Shown piece after piece: positions 10,544-22,673 of a stretch of DNA of 64,000 nt. The notes beneath the pieces are model-generated. The model made no database searches. It saw only the letters and a list, made by a program, of their open reading frames with translations, and was not told where the DNA came from. Positions within the stretch are counted from its first letter, which is position 1, and every line of letters begins with the position of its first letter. The stretch is taken from the NCBI GenBank assembly GCA_036874045.1, contig CM072337.1, forward strand, positions 9,114,001 through 9,178,000, in the 5' to 3' direction. Position numbers and translations under genes: made by a program. This stretch comes from Cymodocea nodosa (taxonomy: Eukaryota; Streptophyta; Magnoliopsida; Alismatales; Cymodoceaceae).

Positions 10544-13500
10544 TGTATTGATTTGTTAACTTCTGTTCGTTAGGTGGCACTAGAGAACTTGATTAGTTCC
10601 CTGGCAACGGTGCTAGAAAAGTTGTTTGGGGTTGGTAAGTTAATTCTTAAACTTGTTTATACAACAGTACTAGAAGACTTGTATAATTTGTTTTTATGCT
10701 TATATAAATAATTACTTTTAGAAGTAAACAAACAACCTTTCACACAAATTAGATATTAATTCTAATTTGTATTTTAACTGCAAGTGCATAGTGTATATTG
10801 TATTTGTGTGCAAGTATAGGTCGATCCCACAAAGATTGAGTAAGAATTGTGTGCTGTTCCGATTTTTATATTAGAGTTTATATGTGTTCAATTAAGCACT
10901 CCGTTGAGTTAAAGTTAACACAACGGACCTAGTTCGTGGAGTTATGGCTAACTCAACGGACTGACCTCATGGACTTAAATTAACTCCATGAGCCTACCTT
11001 TCTAGTTAAATATTACTATTTACAAAGAAATTCAGCCAACCATTGGGTGGTTCCATAGAATGTAAATAACATCAATTAAGCTCTTTAATGTTAGTTAATA
11101 TTATATTTGTCATTAAGTAACACTAACATTCAAATATTTCAAATAGTAACCAATAAAATCTTTAAGTATTTTGAATGAATCAATTTTAGTAAATTGTAAA
11201 ACTATTTTCTATTTTCTGAATCAAACAAACATAAAACATTCACAATACTAACAATGATAACATTAATCACGATACAAAACAAACAATACAACAATCTAAT
11301 ACTAAATGTAAACATAGATAATTTGTTATTTTTGATATTTTTGTTTTGATATGTTCTTGAAGATGAATGAAAGGTGAAATGTAAAATTCTCTATCGATAG
11401 TAAAAACTTCTATCACTACATGTGACGCGATTACACCATTGAAAACTTAATCATTTACAATCTTCCTTCTCTCCCTATAGAATCACGAATCAAGAATTGT
11501 AAGATGATCTCCTCTTTAGCATACTAGCATCAACTCGAAACTAAGGCTAAAAGCTTTACGATCTCCTAAGATATGAGTCGATGCTTGGTGAAAATGGCTT
11601 CCCTTCCCACGACACGACCACTCCTCACAATGGTTGTTAGTCACCATGTTTGGCTCGAAATCGACCCGACATCAAGAAAATATCCTCACAGACCTCCGAT
11701 GGTTGGTGATTTTGGTGGTTGTATTGATTTGTTAACTTCTATTTGTTAAGCAGCACTAGAAAACTTGTTTAATTTGTTTTTATGCTTATATCAATAATTA
11801 CTTTTAGAAGTAAACAAACAACCATTCACACAAATTAGATATTAATTCCAATTTGTATTTTAACTGCAAGTGCACAATGTATATTGTATTTGTGTGCAAG
11901 TATAGGTTGATCCCACAGAGATTGAGTAAGAATTGTGTACTGTTCTGATATTTATATTGGAGTTTATATATGTTTAGTTAAGCACTCTGTTGAGTTATAG
12001 TTAACACAATGGACCTAGTTTGTGGAGTTATAGTTAACTCAACGGATTGACCTCGTGGACTTAAGTTAACTCCACAAGCCTATCTCTCTAGTTAAATACT
12101 TCTATTTATAGAGGAATTTGGCCAACCATTGGGTGGTTCCACAGAATGTAAATAACATCAATTAAGCTCTTTAATATTAGTTAATATTAGATTTATCATT
12201 AAGTAACACTAACATTCAGATATTTCAAATAGTAACCATTAAAATCTTTAAGTATCTTGAACGAATCAATTTTAGTAAACTGTAAAACTATTTTCTATTT
12301 TCTAGATCAAACAAACATAAAACATTCACAATACTGACAATGATAACATTAATCACGATACAAAACAAACAATACAACACTTTAATACTAAATGTAAACA
12401 CAGATAATTTGTTGTTTTTGGTATTTTTGTTTTGATATGTTCTTGAAGATGAATGAACGGTGAAATGTAAAAATCTCTATCGATAGTAAAAACTTCTATT
12501 ACTACATGCGACGTGATTACACCATTGAAAACTTAATCACTTACAATCTTGCCTCCTCTCCCTATAGAATCACGAATCCAAAATTGTAAGATGATCTCCT
12601 CATCAGCATACTAGCATCAACTCGAAACCAAGGTTAGAAGCTTTACAATCTCTTGAGATATGAGTCGGTGCTTGGTGAAAATGGCTTCCCTTCCCGCTAT
12701 GAGATCACTCCTCATAATGGTTGTCAATCACCATGTTTGGCTCGGAATCTACCCGACATCAGGAAAGTATCCTCACAAACCACCGATAGTTGGTGATTTT
12801 GGTGGTTATATTGATTTGTTAACTTTTATTTGTTAAGCGGCACTAGAAAACTTGTTTAATTTGTTTTTATACTTATATCAATAATTACTTTTAGAAGTAA
12901 ACAAACAACCTTTCACAAAAATTAGATAGTAATTCCAATTTGTATTTTAACTGCAATTGCATAGTGTATATTGTATTTGTGTCCAAGTACAAGTCGATCC
13001 CATAGAGATTGAGTAAGAATTGTGTACTGTTCTAATTTTTATATTGGAGTTTATATGTGTTCAGTTAAACACTCCGTTGAGTTACAATTAACACAACAGA
13101 CCTAGTTCATGGAGTTATAGTTAACTCAACGGATTGACCTCGTAGACTTAAGTTAACTCCATGAGCCTATCTTTCTAGTTAAATACTGTTATTTACAAAG
13201 AAATTTGGCCAACCATTGGGTGGTTCCATAGAATGTAAATAACATCAATTAAGCTCTTTAATGTTAGTTAATATTAGATTTATCATTAAGCAACACTAAC
13301 ATTCAGATATTTCAAACAGTAACCATTAAAATATTTAATTATCTTGAACGAATCAATTTTAGTAAACTGTAAAACTATTTTCTATTTTCTGAATCAAACA
13401 AACATAAAACATTCACAATACTGACAATGATAACATTAATCACGATATAAAACAAACAATACAACACTTTAATACTAAATGTAAACACAGATAATTTGTT

Positions 13501-15691
13501 GTTTTTGTTATTTTTGTTTTGATATGTTCCTAAAAATGAATGAAAGGTAAAATGTAAAAATCTCTATCGATAGTAAAAACTTCTGTCACTACATGCGACG
13601 TGATTATACCATTGAAAACTTAATCACTTACAATCTTGCCTCCTCTCCCTATAGAATTGCGAATCCAAAATTGTAAGATGATCTCCTCTTCAACATATCG
13701 GCATCAACCCGAAACCAAGGCTAGAAGCTTTACAACCTCCTAAGATATGAGTCGGTGCTTGGTGAAAATGGCTTCCCTTCCCGCAACGTGATCACTCCTC
13801 ACAGTGGTTGTCAATCACTGTGTTTGGCTCAAAATCGACCCGACATTAGGAAAGTATCTGTAGGATCGTATGGCTACACAAGAGCGGGGATGAATTGTGT
13901 TTTTCAATATTTTTTAAAATATAATTGAAACTTTAAAACTCAAAAACAAGTTGAGACATTGTTTTCATATAATCATTTTTATTCAAGATTTCAATTACAC
14001 TATACAATTCAATTCTCCTCAGAAATTGTAGATGCAATTATATTTCGATACCATGTTTCATCTATACAATTTCATAACTACAAACAGAGAAAACTAATTT
14101 GCGGAATTTAAAACATTTCTCCTTGTTTGAGATCTTTTTTCTTCTTCTTTTTCTTCTTCAGCAATTCTTCAGTGACGAATATCTTGTCTTTCTCTGCTTC
14201 ACCGAATTTGCTTTCTTCTGATACTTTAAATCTTCAGTGACATAAATAATACCTTTTTCTGCTTCACTGAATTTTCTTCCACCTGAGAGATTTTCCCCGA
14301 AGAGTATTTTTGATCCCTGAAAAGATTTTTCTTTTGGTGTGCAGGGATAGTTTGATCCTTGAAAAGATTTTTGTTCTATGTGCAAGGATAATTTGATCAA
14401 TGAGAATTCTATGCCTTTTATACTGTATGTTAACTTCATGCATATCCTCCACGTTTAATCACTACCAGTTTTCCACTTCTTCACGTCTTTGCTTTTTCCT
14501 TCATCGAAACACACACGTTCTGACCCACGTTTATATTTCAAATTTTTTTTAATCATCGGTCTTGGATCTCTGAAAAATTTCCTGCAAAATAAACTTTCTC
14601 TTCCAAAAAATTTTTCATTAGTATAATAAGAAGTCATTACTTTAAATGTTAACTAAATGAGTAACACAAATAGATATTAACTTAACGTTTCTAACTTAAC
14701 GAGTTCCTCATGTGCTAATTCACATGACTAATACTATAGATAACTCAATGAACTAAATCCGTAGTGTTATGGATAACTCAATAAACTAAATCCGTGGTGT
14801 TATGGATAACTCAACGAACCAGCTTAACCTTTCTTTCGAAAGGTTAAATGATAACTCACTGAAAACATTTTAAGTTTCGGATAGTTACGGTTGTAAGTCA
14901 CAGAAAAACCCTTTTTTCTCATAAAACTTGTGAGACACGTGTCAACACCTAAAAACATGACTTAAGTTACCTTTCAGATAGTTACGACTGTAAGTCTCCG
15001 AAAAACTTTAACTCACCGATTCAACAATTAACAAATGTTTTTATAATAAGAATTTTACCACGTGCAAAAATAACAACTTAAGTTTATAACGCTAACCTAA
15101 CGCGTTGCCTTAGTGTTCAATATAGCAACTCAACGTGTTTAGTTATGTTAACTTAACGAGTTAAACATGTGCACCTCACGTGATACAATATAACATTCAT
15201 AACTTATAATTTCACCACGTGTATAACACTAACTTAACGAGTTGGTCTCTTCTTTTACTCACTAACTTAACGAGTTCTCACGTGACCTATTTTAACCTTT
15301 AAGCCTCTAACTTAACGAGTTGTCACGTGATTTGTATACGAACAAAACTCTAACTTAACGAGTTTTCTAAACGTGCACTATACATGATACAGAAGATATA
15401 ACTTTAAAACATATCATGCTTTTCAATAAAAAAACACACGTTAACTTAACGTTTAGTTACATGAGAAATTAACGTAATGAAACAACTAGTTATTTAACAG
15501 TATAATTTCAGATCCAATACAGACAAATATTTATATCAGTAAGCTTTTTCTGTATTCATTGATGATTTTAATTTCTTTTCACAAGCAATAGTAATTGAGC
15601 AAATATGATTATTTCCATTTAGCACACATCATCAAAACAAAATACTCAACAATATCCTCACAGACCTCCGATTGTTGGTGATTTTGGTGGT
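10544..15691. repeat. Triplicated ~1.1-kb segment inside the gypsy LTR
   Basis: Three direct units start at 10544, 11720 and 12807 with TGTATTGATTTGTTAACTT or a close variant and end with a TTGGTGATTTTGGTGG-type sequence. The third is split by the solo LTR at 13859-15651 and ends near 15691. Unit 1 is about 90 bp longer because of extra PBS-like copies. The units differ by scattered substitutions, so they are real diverged copies. Confidence 0.9.
13859..15651 (-). mobile_element. Solo LTR of the Sirevirus-like C1 family
   Basis: Plus strand starts TGTAGGATCG and ends ACTCAACA; its reverse complement matches the C1 LTRs throughout. Flanks are GTATC (left) and ATATC (right), a target duplication with one mismatch. 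It carries the TATAAAAGG box near 14413 (minus), the two leader hairpins near 14310-14395, and many TAACTTAACGAGTT modules between 14.68 and 15.48 kb. No internal sequence is attached. Confidence 0.9.
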
Positions 15692-16074
15692 GGTGTGGAG
15701 CTTTAGGAAACTTCGGACGCTTCCTGTAGTTAGCGTGGTCCTCCACCTCTACACACACACTTTCTTCGTATTTTTGTTCTTCTTTTATATTTCTTTTAGT
15801 AGTAACATCTTCTACTTAATTGATCGATTGGATTTTCTTCGTTCATATCAATGATGGTGATTTCTTCTTCATTCCACGAGTGAATTCTTACGTGATACAT
15901 GTAATTGTGGTTTTCCTTCGAATTTCCTATTTCTGTAACTACTATAGTGGCATATTAGAAAATAAATGGTCCATGGAGTTATAGATAACTCAACAGAGTT
16001 ACTTCATTGATTTAACTATAAAACACATGAAATAAAGAAATAACTAGTTCAAATGTTTCAGATACTTACAAACA

Positions 16075-16112
16075 TTAACTATCCGATGCTCAAATGCATG
16101 TCGGATAGTTAA
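16075..16112. repeat. 12-bp perfect inverted repeat in gypsy LTR
   Basis: TTAACTATCCGA at 16075-16086, 14-nt loop, TCGGATAGTTAA at 16101-16112. The same ACTATCCGA/TCGGATAGT module recurs in the copia LTRs of C1, C4 and C5. Confidence 0.85.
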
Positions 16113-16467
16113 CAAATAACTTACCAAAAATTCACATAAGTTATGCATTATGGTTTCAACACGTGTATTCAATGAAATAATAAAATATTCTTTAAGCATT
16201 AAAAACATAACTGTCCGGTACATACAATATAACTCTTCAAAATAACAGAAAAATTCGTATACTAAGAAATTTCAAAGCCTATAACTTACTAATAGTTCAG
16301 AAATGTACTTAATTAACATTAATTCCTTTAAATGATGCAGATTCTTTCATTTAAGCATATAACAGTGCGATTATAATATAATGGCTTAATTCTCATATGA
16401 TAAGCTAATTATTATGCAATTAACCATCATTTAATCGTTAATATTATGCACTTTTTCATTCTAAACA

Positions 16468-16504
16468 CTTCCCCTATACTTAAATTTTGCTAGTCCCTTA
16501 GCAA
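16468..16504 (-). other. LTR-proximal PPT of the gypsy element, with hairpin
   Basis: Minus strand shows TTGCTA, loop AGGGAC, TAGCAA (16487-16504, perfect 6-bp stem), then AATTTAAGTATAGGGGAAG directly against the LTR end at 16467. The purine run is the expected plus-strand primer site of a Tat/Athila element. Confidence 0.75.
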
Positions 16505-16509
16505 ACTAA

Positions 16510-17700
16510 GATCTAACTAGTTAGTCTTTCTAAAGTTGCTAGAATAAATTCTTCATTATGTTCTTCTTCAGAATACACAAATTAGATTACTATAAAGATA
16601 TTCTGTATTTTTTAGTAATTTGTTTTAACATTGTTTTCTCCTCTTCAACCTGCAAATATATTTAAAACATATGTAAATTACATATAAAATATATTAGCAT
16701 CACATAGGTGTTAATTATATTATCATTTTTTTCTTCTTTTCAAACATCTATTATCCTGAATTTTCCATATGATTTCCAGAATAAATTTCAACTACATATG
16801 AATCAAAACACAATCCAATTCAATATGATTAAAACAAGTAGAATAATGAATTGTATCTCAAATAAACAACTTCAAAAGTCTATTCTAGTGTCATACTTCA
16901 GTAATCATAGATAACAGAAAATATACTTGATTCAAAAGATATTTATATTTCACAAAACACTTTTATCTTTTCAGAACAGTATATGCATATTTGTACTTTA
17001 AAAGTTAATTTGAAAAGCTTGAATCATATAAGAGCTTTCTAGTGTACCCATGTATCGAGCTTTCAGTCAAAAATCCCAGATCTGATCAGGATCTTAGGTT
17101 GCCAGATTTAAAGAATCCTTTTTCAAGTCAACAATCCTTACATACCTATTTGCTCAAGTACAAAAGGCTCGTGATCAAACAAGTTAATAAACTCTCAAAG
17201 TTTTTCTCTTTTGTTCCTTTTTTTTTTTTTCAACACAATATATATACGTATTTCATTAATACAAATCCAATAAAACACAAATCTCATGTAGTCCTGCTTC
17301 TATTATTTACTGAAAATATGAATCAATATCAATAAGCTCATACTTTTTTTGTAGTTTAATAAGATTTACACATAAATCATTCTACAAGTTTAATCAATCA
17401 AATTAAATGTATCATTGATCATATGTATTTCATTTAATCCAAAAATCAACATTTCAACTCTTTCAAGATTTCAGATAATTTACTAAGTTTCAGTTAAGCA
17501 TTCTGATTTCTTTTTAAAATCGTGAAACTGTTAAATTCATGAAATTCAGCAAAAACATAAGATACTATATCTAAATTTGTATTAATAGTAAAATTTTGTA
17601 GCATCTTATATAAGATTCTAAATATAACATTCATGCAGTTACATTGCTTAAAAATTTGACAATCTCAATTATCAGATAGTTATAGTAAATTCATAAAAAA
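16510..17700 (-). other. Region R: inter-PPT segment homologous to the C1 post-pol spacer
   Basis: No coding frame. On the minus strand it matches the C1 segment 49500-50590 in the same sense. The best conserved stretch (about 17020-17200 here, 50000-50170 in C1) contains a GATCAGG/CTTAGG block, the AGATTTAAAGAATCC block and the ACCTATTTGCTCAAGTAC block. The same stretch is present inverted at 59194-60415. Here it lies between two gypsy PPT regions, so it is either a Sirevirus fragment inserted in a gypsy element or a gypsy 3' region taken up by the Sirevirus. Confidence 0.7.
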
Positions 17701-17777
17701 ATTTCATTTTCCAAAAAACTTTGCAGCACTATTCTAATTCCTCTAATAAACAAAATTACATGGATTTTAATCTAATT

Positions 17778-17815
17778 ACCTCCCCCCATACCTACATTTT
17801 GCATTGTCCTCAATG
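17778..17815 (-). other. LTR-distal PPT of the gypsy element, with hairpin
   Basis: Minus strand reads CATTG, loop AGGA, CAATG (17802-17815), then GTAGGTATGGGGGGAGGTAA. Same layout as the LTR-proximal site at 16468, but with a different stem sequence. Confidence 0.7.
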
Positions 17816-17882
17816 TAAAAGATTTTACAGTAAATACAGTAAATGTTAATAGGCATGAATATTGTTTCATTGACTTAGCACC

Positions 17883-17911
17883 TAACTCAACGATCTTAAT
17901 TCGTTGAGTTA
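17883..17911. repeat. 11-bp perfect inverted repeat near the gypsy PPT
   Basis: TAACTCAACGA at 17883-17893, loop TCTTAAT, TCGTTGAGTTA at 17901-17911. It is a member of the window-wide GTTGAGTTA palindrome family, lying just before the distal PPT on the element strand. Confidence 0.85.
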
Positions 17912-17999
17912 ATGAATAACTCCACGAACTGAGTTTAAATGTAAATTCAGGATAAGTAATCAATTACATACCATGTTCTTTTGTATCTCCTTCAATATC

Positions 18000-19614
18000 T
18001 GTTGAGTATTTTTGTTTTGATGATGTGTGCTGAATGAAAATAATCATATTTGCTCAATTACTATTGCTTGTGAAAAGAAATTAAAATCATCAATTAATAC
18101 AGAAAAAGCTTACTGATATAAATACTTGTTTGTATTGGATCTGAAGTTAATATCTAGTCATTTCGTTGCATTAATTTCTCATTTAGCTAAACATTAAGTT
18201 AACGTGTGTTTTTATTGAAAAGCACAATATGTTTTAATGTTATATCTTCTGTATCATGAACAGTGCACGTTTAGACAACTCGCTAAGTTAGAGTTTTCTT
18301 TGTATAGAGGTCACGTGAGAACTCGTTAAGTTAGAGGCTTAAAGGTTAAAATAGGTCACGTGATAACTCGTTAAGTTAGTGAGTAAAAGAAGAGACGAAC
18401 TCGTTAAGTTAGTGTTATACACGTAGTGAAATTATAAGTTACGAATGTTGTATTGTATCACGTGAGGTGCACATGTTTAACTCGTTAAGTTAACATAACT
18501 AAACGCCTTGAGTTGCTATATTGAACACTAAGGCAACGCGTTAGGTTAGCGTTATAAACTTAAGTTGTTATTTTTGCACGTGGTAAAATTCTTATTATAA
18601 AAACATTTGTTTATTACTGGTTCGTTGAGTTATCATAACACAACGGAGATGGTTCATTGAGTTATCATAACACAACGGAGATGGATCGTTGAGATAGCAT
18701 AACACCACGGACTTAGTTCATTGAGTTAGCTACAGTACTTGTCACGTGAAATGGCACATGAGGAACTCGTTAAGTTAGGAACGTTAAGTTATATATATAC
18801 TTGTGTTACTCGTTTAGTTAACATTAAAGTAACGACTTCTTATTACACTGATGAAAAACTTTTGGACGAGAAAGTTTATTTTGCAGGAAATTTTTTAGAG
18901 ATCCAGGACTGATGATTAAAGAAAATTCGAAATATAAACGTGGGTTAGAACGTGTATGTTTCGATGAAGGAAAAAGAAAAGACGTTGAGAAGTGGAAAAC
19001 TGGTGGTGGTTAAATGTGAAGGATATGCATGAAATGATGATACAGTATAAAAGGTATAGAATTCTCGTTGATTAATTTATCCTTGCACACAAAACGAAAA
19101 ATCTTTTCAAAGATCAAACCATCGCTGCACACCAAAAGAAAAATCTTTTTTAGGGATCAAAAACACCTCTTCTCGGGGAAAATCTCTCAAGTAGAAGAAA
19201 GTTCAGTGAAGCATAAAAAGGTAAGATTTTCGTCACTGAAGATTTGAAGTATCAGAAGAAAGCAAATTCGGTAAAGCATGAAAAGACAAGATATTCGTCA
19301 CTGAAGAATTGCTGAAGAAGAAAAAGAAGAAGAAGAAAGATCTCAAACAGGGAGAAAAGTTTTAAATTTTGCAAATTAGTTTTCTCTATTTATTGTTATG
19401 AAATTGTTTAGATGATACATGGTATCGAAATATAATTGCATCTACAATTTCTAAGGAGAATTGAATTGTATATTGTAATTGAAACCTTGAATAAAAATGA
19501 TTTTATGAAAACATTGTCTCGACTGTTTTTTGAGTTTTAAAGTTTCAATTATATTTTAGAAAATATTAAAAATACACAATTCACCCCCCTCTTGTGTAGC
19601 CATACGATCCTACA
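18000..19614 (+). mobile_element. Solo LTR of the Sirevirus-like C1 family
   Basis: Starts TGTTGAGTATTTTTG, ends CATACGATCCTACA, and is flanked by perfect 5-bp target duplications ATATC (17995-17999 and 19615-19619). About 1.6 kb. It carries CACGTG boxes near 18312, 18358, 18459, 18581 and 18743, copies of CTCGTTAAGTTAG, a TATAAAAGG box near 19045, the leader hairpin area after it (partly decayed) and the terminal TTCACCCCCCTCTTGTGTAG block. It is inserted in the 3' noncoding part of the gypsy element carrying the F-box gene. Confidence 0.95.
18619..18714. repeat. Three 32-bp tandem repeats in the solo LTR
   Basis: Units start at 18619, 18651 and 18683, each GGTTC(A/G)TTGAG or a variant. Each unit contains a near-palindrome, CGTTGAGTTAT against ATAACACAACG with one mismatch. 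This is the gypsy-type palindrome inside a copia LTR. Confidence 0.8.
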
Positions 19615-19619
19615 ATATC

Positions 19620-19922
19620 TTTTGACTTTTGATTTTGAGAAACTTTTCATTCACATATAAAAGCAGAATATATAACAAAATAACAAACATACATTGTTAA
19701 TTCATTGTCTTGTGTGGAACCCAGGCTCCTATGCCTTTGGTGGCTCACAAGCAAGCTAGTTGGTTTCCCAATACAATTACCAACAAACTAGATTGATATT
19801 TTGTTTTATTTTTTCTTTTTATAAAATACAACTAAAATTAAAATTTTTCTTTCTTCTCTTTTTCTAAAAATAAATGCAGATTACACACAACATTAAAAGT
19901 ACAAAATCACAATTTAAGAACA
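19620..19922 (-). other. Noncoding 3' region after the F-box gene
   Basis: About 300 bp with no frame or repeat that I can name. It lies between the F-box stop and the Sirevirus solo LTR and probably continues across that insertion into 17822-17994. Confidence 0.5.
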
Positions 19923-21053
19923 TTATTTTAAAGTAGTAACAAATGGAATAAATGTGTCAGTCCAAGCAAACTTTTTAGGCATAATTCTTCTTGCTATTAA
20001 TTCTGTTTCAATGCAGTCCGTTTTCCTTTTTAACTTGTAAACTTGTAGTATGTTATCAATACTAAATATAAGTGTATTACCATTAATAAATTGAAATGTA
20101 GAAAGGGATCCTTTTCTCTTCGAGGATAATGTAGCTATTTCTATTTCTACACCTATTTCAATATATTCCTCTTCCCACTTCCATTCATTTAGGTCTTTCA
20201 TAATCCATATTTGAAATTTCATCAATTCATCCCACCATCTTATCAGACATAAAGTAGGATCATCATATTCACTATACCACATTCATAATTGAATTTTATC
20301 ATAATCTGAAGACGGTGGTTTAGCTATATCACTCGATATAGGTAATATTTCTATAAAGTCATCATCATAACTATCTATGCTTACTATGTATAAATCAGAT
20401 CTAAATGCAACTGTTATATCTGTCACTAAATATATATATCCATCAAGTATGACATGTACATTGTTAATTAATGCTTTCTGTCCTAGATATATCATAGTAT
20501 TTTTAGTCCAAGATCTATTCAAAAAATTATACACACTTAAACATAAATCTTCATCCCAATTTCTAGTTGATCTCTAGTAATACAATTTTTCAGGAATGGT
20601 CGAATTTCTATCAGAAAATGTTAAAGTTGACCCACAATTTTCAGTTGGTACTTCAAATCTATTAGGCCTTCCTATATTCCATTCTTTTCTAGTAATAGGA
20701 TTTCTAATTAAAATATCTGGTAACAGAATTGCATACCTTGGTTTGGCTTTGTAAATAATTAATCATTTTTCTATCCCCATAATATGATTTATTCCTTCTA
20801 ATGTATTGGGTGGAATTCCAGTAGTTTCTTTCATATTCAGATATTCATAGTTGATTGAACTATGATTAAATGACTTTCATAAAAATCCATCTCTAATCTT
20901 TGTCATTTTTGCAGCTTTTAATCCATGAAAATATTTTTCTCTAACATAGTCTTTAATTTCCTTTGATATGCAACACAATCTACACAGATCTTTTGCTAAT
21001 AAGTTACTTAGTACTTCCCTTAGTGCATCTAGTGGTAATTTCATCAATTCCAT
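19923..21053 (-). pseudogene. F-box gene with associated domain, inside a gypsy element
   Basis: Minus-strand frame of 377 codons from ATG 21051-21053. Residues 3-45 form an F-box: MELMKLPLDALREVLSNL followed by LAKDLCRLCCISKEIKDYV. The remainder reads like the F-box-associated region of plant F-box proteins, with LLPDILIRNPITRKEW, VHVILDGYIYLV and a segment with FQIWIMKDLNEWKWE. F-box proteins are substrate receptors of SCF ubiquitin ligases. Four in-frame stops occur (TGA at codons 59, 97 and 257, TAG at 160) but no frameshift. No intron is evident. It lies 223 bp after gag copy B and before the distal PPT, same strand, so it appears captured by the retroelement. Identification of the F-box is fairly firm; the subfamily is not. 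Confidence 0.75.
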
Positions 21054-21276
21054 CTATTGTGATTTTGTATAACATAAACAACAATTTAACAAAGACAAAA
21101 TCAACATAGCTACTTACTTACCCTCGTGGAGTTAGGTCATAAATCAACAGACTAAGTTCGTTGAGTTAAGTAATAACTCTACGATATTACTAACTATAAT
21201 TAAACTTCTTTTTTTTCCTTTTATCTATTTATATTTTTTTTATTATATTATACATAATTGCCTTAGTTATACTACT

Positions 21277-22626
21277 TCATTCAGCTTCCCTCCCATAGGA
21301 GGTATCAATTTCATTAACAGTTCTGTTGATAGGGTTAGGTACTGCTTGCATTGGCAATCCTCTAGTAGGTCTAACTTCTATTGATTCCTTCTGTCTAGGG
21401 GGTATATTTCTATTCATATTTTGATTTTGAATGGTAGCATTTCCAAATACAAGATCTAGACAATTATTTAATTGTTGAATTATCTTTTCTAACTTTTCTA
21501 TTCTAGATCCTTGTTCAATTAATGCTTCATAATTTATATTTTTCTCCTTTATATTTTCTATTCCCTGGAAATTGTTATTTCTCCAAGATAGATTTGGGTG
21601 ATTTCTCCAATTAGGGTTACAAGAATTTCCAAAGTTATCTTTCTGGTTTCTAGCATAAATAATATCTAAATCATTAATGTTTGCATTCTTTTCTACTAGC
21701 TTTTGATTTAATGATAACTCTTCCATTTTCTTTGTTAATTCAGTTAATTTAATTTCAAGCATAGTGCTTGAATTTATTTCATGCATTCCCCTTGACAATA
21801 CTTTTTTATCTATAATAGCTTCAGTCGAGTTTTCCTACTATGCAGTTCTTTTTGCAAAGATTTCTAAGTATACCCATTCTTCTTCACTACACAGTTTTAA
21901 AAATGCATTCTAACAAGTAGATTCTAATAAAGATTTCTTTGAAACATCTATGCCTTCATAAATTATACCTATTAATTGTGTTTTACTCATTGCATGATGT
22001 AGACATTGAGTCAGTAAATCTTTAAATCTTTCAAAATATTTCCAAAATGATTCTCCTTGTTTTTGGCTACACATTAATATTTCCTTTTTCTTTTTAATCA
22101 TTTGACGTGTTGGATAATATTTTTCTAGAAAAACAAAGCAAAATTCAATCCATGTAGAAATTGAATTAGGCAACAAAGTATATAACCATCTCTTAGCTGT
22201 GTCTTTTAAAGCATAAGGGATATATCTAATTTTAATAGCATCAATACTCATATTCGGCATTTTCATCATTTGACAAACTTCATTAAATTCTCTAAGGAAA
22301 TAATAGGCATCTTCTCTTTCTAATCCATGAAAGTGTGGCAATTGACTAATATAATTAGATTTCTATTCAAACCTATCTCCCTCAAAGTTTGGCAATCGAA
22401 TACATAAAGGTTCATCAACTAATTCAGGATACAGAATTTCTCCTAATGTTTTTTCTACTAGAGCAGCCATATCTTCATTCTCTTTTAAAGAAAGGTTAGC
22501 TACACCCCTAAGGTTTTCATTAAAGTCCAATTCAGAATATATTTCAGTATGCCTTTGTGTTGAATAATCCTATGTAGGTGCTCTTACTAATCGTTTAGTG
22601 CTAGGAGAACAAATCCATGTGCTCAT
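21277..22626 (-). pseudogene. Ty3/gypsy gag, capsid type (copy B)
   Basis: A single 450-codon frame from ATG 22624-22626 (MSTWICSPSTKRLVRAPT) with about six stops and no frameshift. It contains LPHFHGLEREDAYYFLREF, ALKDTAKRWLYTLLP, FLEKYYPTRQ, QGESFWKYFERFKDL and NPNWRNHPNLSWRNN, the capsid and post-capsid motifs of Tat/Athila gag. A coiled-coil stretch (EQGSRIEKLEKIIQQLN) lies near the end. No CCHC knuckle is seen. The frame ends at 21277 without a protease; an F-box gene follows instead of pol. A solo LTR separates it from ORFx copy B upstream. Confidence 0.85.
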
Positions 22627-22673
22627 AAACTCCTAACATAAAGTAAAATAGTAGAAGATTAATTACATACTAT

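Larger units (their letters stand above)
10544..16467 (-). mobile_element. Composite Ty3/gypsy LTR shared by two internal regions
   Basis: Bounded on the left by a PBS (10519-10536) and on the right by a PPT (16468-16485), both on the minus strand; ends TGTATTGATT and CTAAACA. It thus serves as 5' LTR for the gag at 9310-10435 and as 3' LTR for the gag/F-box region to its right. The part nearest the PBS is triplicated, and a Sirevirus solo LTR (13859-15651) sits in the third unit. Each unit carries the U5 signature (GCAAGTGCA ... GTCGATCCCAC on the plus strand). The outer part (15692-16467) has palindromes, including a perfect 12-bp stem at 16075-16112. Net length without the insertion is about 4.1 kb. 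Confidence 0.7.

Noticed and set aside
10544..13858. Regularly spaced repeats as a CRISPR-like or satellite array
   Set aside because: Only three ~1.1-kb units, each carrying LTR U5 and PBS-edge sequence; an LTR-internal triplication fits better.
19923..21053. F-box gene as an intact single-copy host gene
   Set aside because: Four in-frame stops, and the position between gag and a retroelement PPT on the same strand, make a captured or decayed copy more likely.
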